Notes: generated by a model from the sequence alone, not told the origin. Positions 53,101 to 63,328 are shown, numbered from the stretch's first letter. The stretch is DNA of 64,000 nucleotides from Flavobacteriales bacterium (GCA_947460825.1 CANHHA010000012.1:1-64000), one strand, 5' to 3'. Translations and numbers: made by a program.

Positions 53101-54453
53101 TTAATCTTCATCTTTCATGAAGAAGTTCTCTAATTTTTTCAGATTTTCTCTCGAAAGAACCTTTGAAAAGAAGGCTCCTTTTTTTCGCGGGTCGGCATGA
53201 CCTCGGATATCGCTTTCATTGGAAGTTACATCGGTGGCATCTCCACGCTCTTCTCGTTCAAAACCTTTTAACACCAATCCGATTCCTGTTGCATAGATCG
53301 GACTTGAGATGTTCTCAATTTGATTGGTATTCGCCAGGTGCTCGGTGGGATAACCGATCCGTGTGTCAAGCCCAGTAATATATTCAAACAATTGTGGTAA
53401 ATGTTTCAATTGTGATCCTCCGCCGGTTACAACAATTCCGCCAATAATTTTCTTTTCAAACCCTGAATTACGGATTTCAACGCGAACCAACTCGATGATT
53501 TCTTCCATTCTAGCTTGGATAATTCCTGCGAGGGTGGATAAGCGAATCTCTTTCGCATCTCTTCCTTTTAAGCCAGGAATACAGACCACTTCGTGATCTT
53601 TACTTTCACTAACCAGTGCGCTGCCAAATCGAACTTTCAATCGTTCTGCTTGCTTTTGCATGATTCTGCATCCCATGCGAATGTCTTCAGTAATCACATT
53701 TCCTCCAAATGGTATTACCGCGGTATGCCGAATTAAACCATCGTAGAAAATCGCTACATCCGTCGTGCCTCCACCGATATCCACCAACACTACTCCCGCT
53801 TCTTTCTCTTCATCTCCTAATACCGCATCTGCGGAGGCGATGGGTTCAAGTTCGATTGCACTAATGCTTAATTCTGAACGCTCTACGCAGGTTCTAATGT
53901 TCGTTACGTTTGAAACATGCCCTGTAATAATGTGAAAATTAGCTTCCAAACGAACTCCGGTCATTCCTACTGGATCTTTAATGCCTTGTTCATTATCTAC
54001 AATATACTCTTGGGGTAATACGGTAATAATTTCCTCACCTGGGGTCATTACCATGGCATACATGTCATCAATTAGGGCATCAATGTCCTTTTGGGATATT
54101 TCGCCAAGGATATTTTTACGCGTGTGAATGCCTCGTGTTTGAATGCTCTTAATGTGTTGACCTGCAATACCAACGTACACATTATTAATTTTTAAATTTC
54201 CAGAGACCCGTTCTTGGGCCAATGAAACGGCTTGTGTTATGGATTGTACCGTCTTCTCGATATTAGAAACTACACCACGCATGACACCAAGGGATTCACT
54301 TTTCCCCATGGAGATGATTTCTATCTTCTCGTGTTCATTTTTAACACCAACAAAACATGCAATTTTAGTGGTGCCAATATCCAATCCAACCACTACTTTG
54401 GGCCCTTTATTATTCAACTTTGTTCCTGTTTCGGCAAACGATTTGTCCATCAT
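53101..54453 (-). CDS. ftsA: Cell division protein FtsA
   Basis: Actin-like protein that tethers FtsZ to the membrane. VVVGLDIGTTKIACF is the first phosphate loop, VVLVDIGGGTTDVAIF the second, and GGIVVTGGGSQLKHL the adenosine loop. The 450 residues end in a Lys-rich helix (SRENLKKLENFFMKDED) suited to membrane binding. It overlaps the end of ftsQ by 44 nt, more than elsewhere in this cluster; no later ATG gives a complete first strand. Confidence 0.97.
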   Translation of the reverse strand: MMDKSFAETGTKLNNKGPKVVVGLDIGTTKIACFVGVKNEHEKIEIISMGKSESLGVMRGVVSNIEKTVQSITQAVSLAQERVSGNLKINNVYVGIAGQHIKSIQTRGIHTRKNILGEISQKDIDALIDDMYAMVMTPGEEIITVLPQEYIVDNEQGIKDPVGMTGVRLEANFHIITGHVSNVTNIRTCVERSELSISAIELEPIASADAVLGDEEKEAGVVLVDIGGGTTDVAIFYDGLIRHTAVIPFGGNVITEDIRMGCRIMQKQAERLKVRFGSALVSESKDHEVVCIPGLKGRDAKEIRLSTLAGIIQARMEEIIELVRVEIRNSGFEKKIIGGIVVTGGGSQLKHLPQLFEYITGLDTRIGYPTEHLANTNQIENISSPIYATGIGLVLKGFEREERGDATDVTSNESDIRGHADPRKKGAFFSKVLSRENLKKLENFFMKDED

Positions 54454-55216
54454 ACATTAAATTAATTTCCGAATATTTATCCCAGCCCTCGTATGGCAAG
54501 CCTTCTTTGTAAAAAATCTTGAGTCGAGTAAATTTGTCTTTCACTTGCTCTTCTGAATAGGCTGTCCCAAATCTAATTTTAAAGTCCCCTACCAACGGTG
54601 TCAACACAAATTCTCCTCCTCGTTCCAAATAAACTTGACCTATCAGGGCGTGCAACATCGGATCGTTACAAACATAATTTGAAATACGATAGATTTCATC
54701 TAGTTTTCGAATATTTTTCAATGAATCGTTGTTAATAATTTTAATTGCATCCTGACGAAATAAGGGTTCGTTGATTTCACCCGAGAACAGTAGGAGGTTT
54801 GCCGTGTGCAACTGAGATTTTGTTATCGTAACCCCGTCAGAATCGAGGTAATAAGATTTTCCGTTTTTTGCGAAAATTCGGGCGATCGGTTTTCTTAACC
54901 AAACCTCTATTTTCCAATTTCCCCCCAACATTTTAAAAACCCGCACCTGGTTCACCTCCTCCATTTGGCGAATTTCGTGTTCGATTTTTCGCACATCCAG
55001 TGATTCGCTTTGTTGATTAGGGACAAACCAATGTTCATTCAGAATTCTGTTGTAGAGTTCTGTTTCATTCAACAAGGCATCCGCGCCGTCTACATGCACC
55101 AACAATTTGGGCGTATTCATCGGACGTTGCTGTTCCATATTTCTGCCAAGGACCCAAAGCACCAAAACTATTAAGGCCAACATACTGAGCAGGCTTATTT
55201 TTAACCATTTTTTCAT
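54410..55216 (-). CDS. ftsQ: Cell division protein FtsQ
   Basis: Bitopic divisome scaffold: a short cytosolic start, one membrane helix (about 6-24) and a periplasmic POTRA-like plus beta domain. Sequence conservation of FtsQ is low; the call rests on layout, YLDSDGVTI (after the POTRA part), length (268) and its place between murC and ftsA. It overlaps murC by 4 nt. Confidence 0.9.
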   Translation of the reverse strand: MKKWLKISLLSMLALIVLVLWVLGRNMEQQRPMNTPKLLVHVDGADALLNETELYNRILNEHWFVPNQQSESLDVRKIEHEIRQMEEVNQVRVFKMLGGNWKIEVWLRKPIARIFAKNGKSYYLDSDGVTITKSQLHTANLLLFSGEINEPLFRQDAIKIINNDSLKNIRKLDEIYRISNYVCNDPMLHALIGQVYLERGGEFVLTPLVGDFKIRFGTAYSEEQVKDKFTRLKIFYKEGLPYEGWDKYSEINLMYDGQIVCRNRNKVE

Positions 55217-56583
55217 AGGTTACTGTCATTAATGGTGAGCAACTCTTTAATCGGAAGAACCATGCGATCAATATCTCCCGCACCAATGGTTAATAGCACT
55301 CCGTGGGAATTAGTCCGCAAGAACGCAAGTAATTCGGAAGCATTCATTAAATGTTTGTTCGGGTTTTTAATTTTCTGAAATAACCAACGGGAGTCAATTC
55401 CTTCAATTGGCAATTCCCTTGCCGGATAAATTGGCAGTAAAATAACGGTATCCAACTGAGCCAATTCATGTGCAAATGCATCTCCGAAATCGCGCGTCCG
55501 CGAGAATAGGTGGGGTTGAAAAATACCGGTAACAGGGGTGTTCGGGAACATCAATCGAACCGATGAAATCAAGCGATTAATTTCCGTTGGATGATGGGCG
55601 TAATCATCAATAAACTGGATGTTGGTGCCCGTATATATTTTTTCAAACCTCCGTTTGATTCCTTTGAAATGTTGGAAGGCACCCACCACACTATCCATCG
55701 ATGCTCCGATGTAATCACAAAGTGCCAAGGCGGCGATTGCGTTTTCTACATTATGTCCCCCATTAATACCAATGCACACGTCTTCGTAAGTGCCTGATGG
55801 GGTGTAAAAATCAAAACATGCCCCATTCATAGTTTCACGCAAATTCCGCGCTGTATAATCTGCGGTATCCGAATTTAGCGCGTATGTTTTCTTCTTGCAT
55901 AAAGCATTTACCTGAAGGCCTTCCTTTAAAATCAACACCCCATTTGGGTCAATTTTTAGGGCATATTGACGAAAGCCCTCCTTAAATTTATCCTCAGACT
56001 CATAAATATCTAAGTGGTCTGGGTCGATGTTGGTAATGATAGAGGCGTAGGGAGATAAATTCAAAAAAGATCGATCGTATTCGTCTGCCTCTATTACGGT
56101 GTAGGCAGCATTGGGATTAACCAATACATTATTTCTAAAATTTGTTGCAATGGCCCCTAAAAACGCATTACACCCGAGCGAGGTATTATGCAGTAAAAAT
56201 GCCAACATGGCGGACGTGGTAGATTTCCCATGGGTTCCGGCAACACAAAGCCCTTTAGAGCTTCGGGTAATTTCACCAAGGGCCTGAGCCCGTTTGAGCA
56301 TCTTAAATCCCTGCTTTTTAAAATTGCTTAACCACTGATTGTCTTCGCTAATTGCGGGCGTATAAATCACGAGGGTAGACTGCGCATCAATCAGACTAAA
56401 GGCTTGCCATGCATCTTCATAGGTAATAACCGCACCTTCGCTGGATAAGGCATCGGTTAACTCACTTTGCGTTTTATCATAGCCATAAACGGTATTCCCC
56501 TTAGATAGATAATATCTAGCTAGAGCAGACATTCCAATGCCACCGATTCCAATAAAAAATATTACTTGTTCTTTATGGTTCAT
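55213..56583 (-). CDS. murC: UDP-N-acetylmuramate--L-alanine ligase
   Basis: Adds L-Ala to UDP-MurNAc, the first peptide step of the wall precursor. GIGGIGMSALARYYL is the N-terminal nucleotide-binding loop, VAGTHGKSTTSAML the ATP P-loop, EADEYDRSFLNL the Mg2+ site, and IDDYAHHPTEI the opening of domain 3. 456 residues. It overlaps murG by 11 nt and ftsQ by 4 nt. Confidence 0.98.
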   Translation of the reverse strand: MNHKEQVIFFIGIGGIGMSALARYYLSKGNTVYGYDKTQSELTDALSSEGAVITYEDAWQAFSLIDAQSTLVIYTPAISEDNQWLSNFKKQGFKMLKRAQALGEITRSSKGLCVAGTHGKSTTSAMLAFLLHNTSLGCNAFLGAIATNFRNNVLVNPNAAYTVIEADEYDRSFLNLSPYASIITNIDPDHLDIYESEDKFKEGFRQYALKIDPNGVLILKEGLQVNALCKKKTYALNSDTADYTARNLRETMNGACFDFYTPSGTYEDVCIGINGGHNVENAIAALALCDYIGASMDSVVGAFQHFKGIKRRFEKIYTGTNIQFIDDYAHHPTEINRLISSVRLMFPNTPVTGIFQPHLFSRTRDFGDAFAHELAQLDTVILLPIYPARELPIEGIDSRWLFQKIKNPNKHLMNASELLAFLRTNSHGVLLTIGAGDIDRMVLPIKELLTINDSNL

Positions 56584-57667
56584 GGCATATCAGCTTATTA
56601 CAAATAGATACAATATGTTCCGTGGCATGAGGCAAGGCTAATGTTTTAATGTGTTGAGCAAGCAAGGCCCTTGAATTTGAATCGTCAAGTGTTGCATAAA
56701 CTGTTGGCCAGAGCTTATCCAAAACCTGTGCATCCGGTACTAAGATTGCGGCATTTATCGAGGATAATGCCATGGCATTCTTTGTTTGGTGGTCTTCCGT
56801 GACATTCGGAGAAGGAACCAAGACACTAGGTTTTCCCACAAGTGTTAGTTCAGAGATTGACGTAGCCCCAGCGCGGGAAACAATAATATCCGCCACGGCA
56901 TAGGCGTAATCCATCCGTTCAATAAAGGGCAGCAAGTGAATGTTAGGTGACAAAGATAATTCCTTAAGCTGCTCATAATATCCTTTCCCACATTGCCATA
57001 ACACCTGAATGTTCGCGTGTTTTAACTGTTCCAACTCCTTAACCACCGCTGCATTAATGGACTTTGCACCCAAGGACCCGCCCATAATGAATACCGTTTT
57101 CAAGGAGGGGTTTAACGAATAAAAGGCATAAGCCTCTTGCTTGTTTGGCGCTCCATGTATGAGGTCTTGTCGCACTGGATTCCCAGTCAGGTGAATTACC
57201 TCTTGTGGAAAAAAACGTTCCATTTGAGGATACGCAACACAAATCGCTTTGGCTTTTTTAGCTAAAAGCAAGTTTGTTTTTCCTGGAAACGAATTCTGCT
57301 CTTGAATTAAGGTAGGAATCTTTAGCCAATTTGCCACTTGAAGCGTAGGACCACTCGCATAGCCCCCAACTCCGATAACCAATTCTGGTTTAAACGTATT
57401 AAGGATGGAACGCGCAGCAAACAAACTGCGTAACACCTTGAACGGAAGAAACACGTTCTTCAACAATTGCTTCCGATTGAACCCTGCAATATGCAAGCCT
57501 TTGATGGCGTAACCTGCTTGGGGAACTTTTTCCATTTCCATTTTTCCATGGGCACCAACAAAAAGAATGTCAATCCCGGGATGCTGCGCCTTGAGGGCAT
57601 CCGCAATGGCAAGGGCGGGATAAATATGTCCCCCTGTTCCACCGCCAGAAATAATGACTCTTTTCAT
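56573..57667 (-). CDS. murG: Lipid II synthase (UDP-GlcNAc transferase)
   Basis: GT-B enzyme at the inner face of the membrane that adds GlcNAc to lipid I. The Gly-rich loop ISGGGTGGHIYPALAIAD is the MurG hallmark. GGYASGPTLQVA, IMGGSLGAKSINAAV and SRAGATSISELTLVGKPSVLVP form the donor site. 364 residues is normal. It follows ftsW by 5 bp. Confidence 0.98.
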   Translation of the reverse strand: MKRVIISGGGTGGHIYPALAIADALKAQHPGIDILFVGAHGKMEMEKVPQAGYAIKGLHIAGFNRKQLLKNVFLPFKVLRSLFAARSILNTFKPELVIGVGGYASGPTLQVANWLKIPTLIQEQNSFPGKTNLLLAKKAKAICVAYPQMERFFPQEVIHLTGNPVRQDLIHGAPNKQEAYAFYSLNPSLKTVFIMGGSLGAKSINAAVVKELEQLKHANIQVLWQCGKGYYEQLKELSLSPNIHLLPFIERMDYAYAVADIIVSRAGATSISELTLVGKPSVLVPSPNVTEDHQTKNAMALSSINAAILVPDAQVLDKLWPTVYATLDDSNSRALLAQHIKTLALPHATEHIVSICNKLICHEP

Positions 57668-57672
57668 ATGCG

Positions 57673-58833
57673 TTATGCTACTTCGCTTGAAGGTTTATTT
57701 AATTGTTGTTTGACGGCAAAAGATTGAATAATTCCTATAGAAACACAGGCCATAATCAAGGCGGACCCTCCCATTGCTAAAAAGGGCATATTTTGACCAG
57801 TAACTGGAAATACCCCAGTACACACCAACATATTAATGCTTGCTTGAGCAAGTAAATGCAATCCGATAGCCATGGAAACGTAGGTTTCAAAGAGGTTATC
57901 CGATTTTAAGGCGATGCGAATAATCCGGTACAGAAGTACTAAATACAGAAAGGTTAACAGTATCGCGGAAACGGCACCGAATTCTTCAACAAAGCTCGCA
58001 TAATAGAAATCGGCATACGCTTCTGGAATATACTCTTTTAACTTCCCATCGCCCACCCCCGTGCCAAACCAAGATCCTGTATGAATGGCCCTTCTCGCAT
58101 CCAAAGCCTGCGCGTTTTCAAGTACATTTTGATCCGTAGTAATGGTATTCGTAAGCCTATTTTTCCAAGTTTCATACCTTGGAAGAATGTTTAAACTTGG
58201 TAATGCGGAGTGCACACCAATGATAAGCACCAACAAGCCAATCCCAACCATTCCCATTGTTGCTAGTTTTGAAAACGGTACTTGTCCGATAAACAACACC
58301 GCCATAGATAGCATGAAAAGCAATAACGCAGTGGATAAGTTGTCTTTGAAAATAAGGCCGCAAATGATTACGATGGGGGCCATTAGAGGGAGAATCCCTT
58401 CCTTCCAATCATTTAATTTATCTTTTTTACGCACTAGTAACTTAGACAGGTATAGAAACAAGGCCAGTTTCGCAAAATCTGAAGACTGAAACGTTAATCC
58501 TATGACGGGGATTTGAACCCACCTTCCAGCACCGTTAATTTCCTTACCAAAAAGGAAGGTAAATATCAGCAACGCAATCGCAAAGAAGTAACTAAACTTG
58601 GCGATTTGGCTGATGTACTTCGGGTCGATGCGGTGAATGGTGTAAATGCATGAAAAACCAAGAACGATATAAATGAGGTGTTTAAATAGATAGCGAAACG
58701 GGGTTCCTCCTTCCATTTTAACCAGAATAGGGACAAAACTATACACGGTAACAATAGACAAAGCGAGCAGCAAAAGGGTAATCACCCAAATAACCATATC
58801 GCCTTTTAGGTATTTGACAAATAAATCCTTCAT
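57673..58833 (-). CDS. ftsW: Septal peptidoglycan glycosyltransferase FtsW
   Basis: SEDS-family polymerase that links lipid II into glycan strands at the septum, with its partner FtsI encoded at the other end of the cluster. 386 residues with about 10 membrane helices. The SEDS signatures FQSSDFAKLALFLYLSKLL and GVGDGKLKEYIPEAYADFYYASFVEEFG (split here over its halves) contain the catalytic Asp region. Its start overlaps the unknown gene at 58830-59285 by 4 nt (ATGA). Confidence 0.96.
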   Translation of the reverse strand: MKDLFVKYLKGDMVIWVITLLLLALSIVTVYSFVPILVKMEGGTPFRYLFKHLIYIVLGFSCIYTIHRIDPKYISQIAKFSYFFAIALLIFTFLFGKEINGAGRWVQIPVIGLTFQSSDFAKLALFLYLSKLLVRKKDKLNDWKEGILPLMAPIVIICGLIFKDNLSTALLLFMLSMAVLFIGQVPFSKLATMGMVGIGLLVLIIGVHSALPSLNILPRYETWKNRLTNTITTDQNVLENAQALDARRAIHTGSWFGTGVGDGKLKEYIPEAYADFYYASFVEEFGAVSAILLTFLYLVLLYRIIRIALKSDNLFETYVSMAIGLHLLAQASINMLVCTGVFPVTGQNMPFLAMGGSALIMACVSIGIIQSFAVKQQLNKPSSEVA

Positions 58834-59285
58834 ATCCCGTGAATTGTTTTTAAAATGAACGCCATTTCATTGATGGCATCCAGCCCTTGTGCGCCGCAAC
58901 CAGTTAACATAATAATTCCTTTGCCGCCGATTAATTCGGGTTGGCTGAGGGCTGAGGAAACAGAATCAACCCCTTGACAGTCGGCATTAATGACCTGAGA
59001 TGACTCCATATCATTGAGTAAATACACGCCTTTTACATTTGGAAATTGTGCATACGCTGAATCAACAACAACATTAAAATAATCCAGCGTACATATCCAA
59101 TGAATGGGAAAAGGCATCGACTCAAACGTAGAAAACAGGTGCGATACCGGAGCGTCAAGCCACGTAAAGACATCGTATCCATGGTATTTACCACGGGGTT
59201 GGATGCTTGTAAGCGCTGCCCTGGCCAAGGTCTGGCGACGGTTTTCCTTCAGCGTTGAATGGAGATCAGTTATCTTCTTCTCCAT
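58830..59285 (-). CDS. Unrecognised protein within the dcw cluster, possibly a MurD domain-3 relative
   Basis: 151 residues, no signal peptide or membrane helix; basic N-terminus (KENRRQTLARA). I know no family for it. Its start lies 1 nt after the murD stop and its end overlaps ftsW by 4 nt, so it is translated with both. By eye its order of segments follows the MurD C-terminal domain: ESM..P..WI at 55-64 (MurD 341-350), VKGVYLLN at 84-91 (MurD VKAIVCLG, 371-378) and GIIMLTG at 123-129 (MurD EIVLLSP, from 416). The DSKATN and SPACASFD ligand motifs are not kept. It could be a degenerate duplicate acting as regulator or scaffold. A longer frame to 59414 lies inside murD and is not used. Confidence 0.75.
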   Translation of the reverse strand: MEKKITDLHSTLKENRRQTLARAALTSIQPRGKYHGYDVFTWLDAPVSHLFSTFESMPFPIHWICTLDYFNVVVDSAYAQFPNVKGVYLLNDMESSQVINADCQGVDSVSSALSQPELIGGKGIIMLTGCGAQGLDAINEMAFILKTIHGI

Positions 59286-59286
59286 G

Positions 59287-60630
59287 TTAAAGTCCTCGAA
59301 CCGCTTTTTTAAACTGATTCCCTCGGTCTTCATAGTTTTTGAACAAGTCAAAGCTCGCACAGGCAGGAGACAACAAAACAATCTCCTCATTCTTTGCCAG
59401 ATGATAGGCGGCATTCACGGCCTCTTTTGCCGATTGGGTTTCTACAATCTGCTCGACATGATCAGCAAAGGCTTCCTTGATTTTTTCATTATCAAACCCA
59501 AGACAGACAATTGCTTTCACTTTTGCCTTCACCAAGGATTCCAATTCCGAGTAATCATTTCCTTTATCCACCCCTCCAACGATCCATACGGTTGGACGTT
59601 CCATGCTTTCAAGGGCGTACCATGCTGCATTGATGTTCGTAGCTTTAGAATCGTTTATGAATTCTACGCCATTAACCTTGGCAACAAATTCCAAACGGTG
59701 TTCCACATTTTCGAAATCCATTAGACTTTCGCGCACTAAATCCGCTCGAATATCCAAGAGACGGGAGGCGATTCCCGCGGCTAATGCATTTTGTGCATTG
59801 TGTTTGCCCTTTAGGGCGAGTTCATGAATTGACATAGTTGTTGTTGTTTTTATGTTTATAATTAGTTGTTCAGTTGTTAAATACCCCCCAAATTCATTGG
59901 GTTTTGTTGCAGAAAACGGCACCAAGCGCGGTGCAATCTGATGCGTGTTTATCCATTGCGTAATGTTCGGATCATCTGCATTGTAAATGAAGAAATCAGC
60001 CGCGGTCATCTGTTGGAGTATCCGGAATTTGGAAGCCACATAATTCTCCATCTTGTAGGCATATCGATCCAAATGATCTGGGGTGATGTTGGTAAGCACT
60101 GCGATATCCGCCTTAAACGCATGCATATCATCTAATTGGAATGAGCTTAACTCTAACACATACCAATCTCGGTCTTCCAGCGCGACTTGCTTCGCATAAC
60201 TGTATCCCACATTACCGGCCAAGCCAACATCAAATCCAGCCTTTTTCAAGATGTGGTAAATCCACAAGGTGGTGGTAGTTTTACCATTGCTTCCTGTAAT
60301 ACAAATGGCTTTTCCCTTGGAGAACGGTTTAGCGAATTCAATTTCAGAGACCACGGTAATCTCTTTGGCTCGAATGTCTTGCATGATGCCAGCGGTTTCT
60401 GGAATTCCGGGAGATTTTACCACAAGGTCGGCATGGAGAATTCGATCTCGTGTATGCCCATGTTCCTCAAAATCGATGGCATACTTATGCAATTCAGCTT
60501 TTGCGGACGCGTTAATTTCGCCTGCGTCAGACACAAAGACCTGAAGTCCTTTAACTTTCGCCAGGATAGCCGCACCGATGCCACTTTCGGCAGCACCTAA
60601 CACTACGATATGTTTCCCGTCGAGCTTCAA
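59287..60630 (-). CDS. murD: UDP-MurNAc-L-alanine--D-glutamate ligase
   Basis: Adds D-Glu to UDP-MurNAc-L-Ala. GAAESGIGAAILAK is the UDP-binding loop, ITGSNGKTTTTLWI the ATP P-loop, VLELSSFQLDDM the Mg2+ and ligand site, and INDSKATNINAA plus LLSPACASFDLF the domain-3 ligand motifs. 447 residues, all key motifs intact. It abuts mraY without a gap and is followed after 1 nt by the unknown dcw gene. Confidence 0.98.
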   Translation of the reverse strand: MKLDGKHIVVLGAAESGIGAAILAKVKGLQVFVSDAGEINASAKAELHKYAIDFEEHGHTRDRILHADLVVKSPGIPETAGIMQDIRAKEITVVSEIEFAKPFSKGKAICITGSNGKTTTTLWIYHILKKAGFDVGLAGNVGYSYAKQVALEDRDWYVLELSSFQLDDMHAFKADIAVLTNITPDHLDRYAYKMENYVASKFRILQQMTAADFFIYNADDPNITQWINTHQIAPRLVPFSATKPNEFGGYLTTEQLIINIKTTTTMSIHELALKGKHNAQNALAAGIASRLLDIRADLVRESLMDFENVEHRLEFVAKVNGVEFINDSKATNINAAWYALESMERPTVWIVGGVDKGNDYSELESLVKAKVKAIVCLGFDNEKIKEAFADHVEQIVETQSAKEAVNAAYHLAKNEEIVLLSPACASFDLFKNYEDRGNQFKKAVRGL

Positions 60631-61875
60631 TTAACGCAACTTTAATGTGATGATGGTGACTACTGCGAGTAAAATTCCCACAATCCAAAATCGTGAAACG
60701 ATTTTTGCTTCATGGATGCCTTTCTTCTGAAAATGATGATGTAATGGTGCCATTAGAAAGATGCGCCGTCCTTCACCAAACCTTTGTTTGGTCAGTTTAA
60801 AATACCCCACCTGAAGAATAACCGATAAATTCTCAATGAGAAACACGCCACATAGCACTGGGATTAAAAGCTCCTTGCGCACAGAAATCGCGAACACGGC
60901 AATAATTCCTCCGAGTGCTAAGCTCCCAGTATCGCCCATGAACACCTGAGCAGGATAGGAATTATACCAAAGAAAACCAATACAGGCACCAACAAATGCC
61001 GCTATAAAAACCACCAGTTCCTCCGCTTGAGGAATGTACATGACATTTAAATAATCTGCAAAGCGCGCATTCGAACTCACGTAGGCGAATACCGCCAAGG
61101 CGAGGCCAATAATAGCTGAGGTTCCGGTAGCCAGGCCATCTAAACCGTCGGTCATATTCGCGCCATTGGAGACAGAAATCACAATAAAAATAACAATCGG
61201 AATAAACAATAGCCAACCGTAACTTTTGTTTGAATCACCAATTAACCAATTGTAATTAAATTCATTTCCTTTAATAAATGGAATGGTGGTGGTCATGTCA
61301 TCGGTAGCAATCCAACGAAACTTTTCATCTTCCTCTTGAACGTGCTCATGGGTTACAAACACCTCATCTTTTTGCAGGGAATAATCCAAGGGAACGCGTT
61401 TGTGCACACGAACGTCATCAGAAAAATACAGGATGGAACCAACCAATACCCCTACGCCAATCTGACCAATAACTTTAAATCTACCCTTGAGTCCTTCCTT
61501 ATTCTTTTTGAACACTTTAATGTAGTCATCGAGGAAGCCAATTAACCCTAGCCATATTGTTGCCAGAATCATTGTTATTACATAGACATTATGCAGTTTA
61601 GCAAACAGTAAGGTTGGAACTAAAATTGAAGCGAGGATGATTAATCCCCCCATGGTAGGCGTACCGGATTTTTCAAGTTGTCCTGCCAAACCGAGATCCC
61701 GCACTGTTTCGCCGATCTGCTGTTTTCGCAGTCCTTGAATCATTCGTTTACCGATTACGATAGACACCAATAAAGAGGCAATTAAGGCCATGGAGGCCCT
61801 GAATGAAATAAAATCAAACAAGCCTGCCCCTGGAAAATTAAGTCGATCTAAAAACTCAAAGAAATAATACAACAT
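60631..61875 (-). CDS. mraY: Phospho-MurNAc-pentapeptide transferase
   Basis: Integral membrane enzyme that links the soluble precursor to undecaprenyl phosphate, making lipid [13 protein letters not shown] contains the Asp pair, [11 protein letters not shown] the metal-binding Asp, and [13 protein letters not shown] the late His motif. It has 414 residues against about 360 in E. coli; the surplus is a hydrophilic insert at about 155-220 (from [10 protein letters not shown] to IGDSNKSYG). I recall such an insert in other Bacteroidota MraY. It lies 1 bp after murE. Confidence 0.97.
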   Translation of the reverse strand: MLYYFFEFLDRLNFPGAGLFDFISFRASMALIASLLVSIVIGKRMIQGLRKQQIGETVRDLGLAGQLEKSGTPTMGGLIILASILVPTLLFAKLHNVYVITMILATIWLGLIGFLDDYIKVFKKNKEGLKGRFKVIGQIGVGVLVGSILYFSDDVRVHKRVPLDYSLQKDEVFVTHEHVQEEDEKFRWIATDDMTTTIPFIKGNEFNYNWLIGDSNKSYGWLLFIPIVIFIVISVSNGANMTDGLDGLATGTSAIIGLALAVFAYVSSNARFADYLNVMYIPQAEELVVFIAAFVGACIGFLWYNSYPAQVFMGDTGSLALGGIIAVFAISVRKELLIPVLCGVFLIENLSVILQVGYFKLTKQRFGEGRRIFLMAPLHHHFQKKGIHEAKIVSRFWIVGILLAVVTIITLKLR

Positions 61876-61876
61876 A

Positions 61877-63328
61877 TTAATTGGATTTATTAAAGAATGA
61901 TTGCGCCATTAAAAAGTCATCGAAGGGATGTTTAACTCCTGAGATCTCCTGGTATTTCTCATGACCCTTTCCTGCAATGAGCACAATATCCCCGGGGTTG
62001 GACAAGAGCGCTGCGGTATGAATGGCTTGCTTTCTATCCGTTATGGAGAGAACTGTTGTTGGATGGGACTGATCAATGCCCGCCTCCATATCTACGAGGA
62101 TTTGAGCAGGGGATTCAGACCTTGGATTATCAGAAGTAAGAATTACTTGATGGCTAAACTTCTGTGCGATTGACGCCATGGTTGGCCGCTTTGCAACATC
62201 GCGATCCCCACCGCACCCCACCACGGTAATGATTCGTTGAGGGGCCTTATTAAAACCGGCAATGGTTTTGAGCACATTCTCAAGGGCATCCGGGGTATGT
62301 GCATAATCCACTACGATCGTTACGCCTTGAGTGCTTCTAAAAAATTGAAACCTTCCCTCCACGGAACCGAGGGTAGAAATGGCAGTAATCAACTCCGTCT
62401 TTGGGATGCCCAGTAGGGTTCCTACCCCAAACACAGCGAGTAAGTTGTATGCATTAAATGCGCCAATCAGCTGCGTATGCACTTCTGTATCATTAAGCTT
62501 TAAGACTAGACCGCTCAACTCATTTTCAACCACTAGGCCTTTAAAATCAGCCATGCTTTGCAACGAATAGGTATATGGTTTGGCCGTGGTATTCTGAAGC
62601 ATGACCCCTCCGTTGCGATCATCCCGGTTGCTTAGCGCGAAGGCGTTGGCAGGTAAGGCATCGAAAAACGCTTTCTTGGCCTGAATGTACGCAGCAAAGG
62701 TTTGGTGATAATCTAAATGATCGTGGGTAATATTGGTGAAAACCCCACCTTTAAATTCCAAGCCAGCGATTCGTTGCTGGTGAACTGCGTGCGAGCTCAC
62801 TTCCATGAAACAGTATGCACAGCCGGCATCCACCATTTCGCGTAGCAGGGCATTTAAGGCTAATGGATTTGGTGTGGTATGGGTTGAAGGGATGTGCTCC
62901 GATCCGATCAGATTAACAACCGTCGATAACAAGCCCGTGTGGTATCCCAACTGCATAAACAAGTGATAGAGTAAGGTAGCGGTGGTAGTTTTCCCGTTGG
63001 TTCCGGTAATTCCCACCAAGCATAATTCCTTGGATGGATTTCCATACCATTCACACGCAAGGCGAGCTAAGGCAATTCTTGTGTCGGGCACCACCAATTG
63101 AATGAAATCCTCTGGTAAACTCACCTTTCGCTGCACCAAAGCGACCCTTCCTCCCTGGCTATAAACCTGAGGCAGGTAATCATGGCCATCGCTTGATTGG
63201 CCTTCTAGCGCAATAAATAAAGACCCATTTCTTGCTACCCGAGAATCAAAAACAAGTGCTTCCACCAGCAAGGATTGATCCGAAAAAGGAACTTCAATGG
63301 AGCTAAGTAAGGAGTGTAGGTTTCTCAT
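61877..63328 (-). CDS. murE: UDP-MurNAc-tripeptide synthetase, probably meso-DAP adding
   Basis: Adds the third residue to the stem peptide. [15 protein letters not shown] is the ATP loop; [14 protein letters not shown] and [13 protein letters not shown] are the UMAG-binding parts. SDNPRSESP carries the DNPR motif known to select meso-diaminopimelate, so the wall should be the usual Gram-negative A1gamma type. 483 residues. It overlaps the ftsI end by 4 nt. Confidence 0.97.
   Translation of the reverse strand: MRNLHSLLSSIEVPFSDQSLLVEALVFDSRVARNGSLFIALEGQSSDGHDYLPQVYSQGGRVALVQRKVSLPEDFIQLVVPDTRIALARLACEWYGNPSKELCLVGITGTNGKTTTATLLYHLFMQLGYHTGLLSTVVNLIGSEHIPSTHTTPNPLALNALLREMVDAGCAYCFMEVSSHAVHQQRIAGLEFKGGVFTNITHDHLDYHQTFAAYIQAKKAFFDALPANAFALSNRDDRNGGVMLQNTTAKPYTYSLQSMADFKGLVVENELSGLVLKLNDTEVHTQLIGAFNAYNLLAVFGVGTLLGIPKTELITAISTLGSVEGRFQFFRSTQGVTIVVDYAHTPDALENVLKTIAGFNKAPQRIITVVGCGGDRDVAKRPTMASIAQKFSHQVILTSDNPRSESPAQILVDMEAGIDQSHPTTVLSITDRKQAIHTAALLSNPGDIVLIAGKGHEKYQEISGVKHPFDDFLMAQSFFNKSN

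Noticed and set aside
58830-59414. 194-residue version of the unknown dcw protein
   Set aside because: Its first 43 codons lie in another frame inside the end of murD and look like shadow sequence. The ATG at 59285, 1 nt after the murD stop, fits the tight spacing of the cluster.
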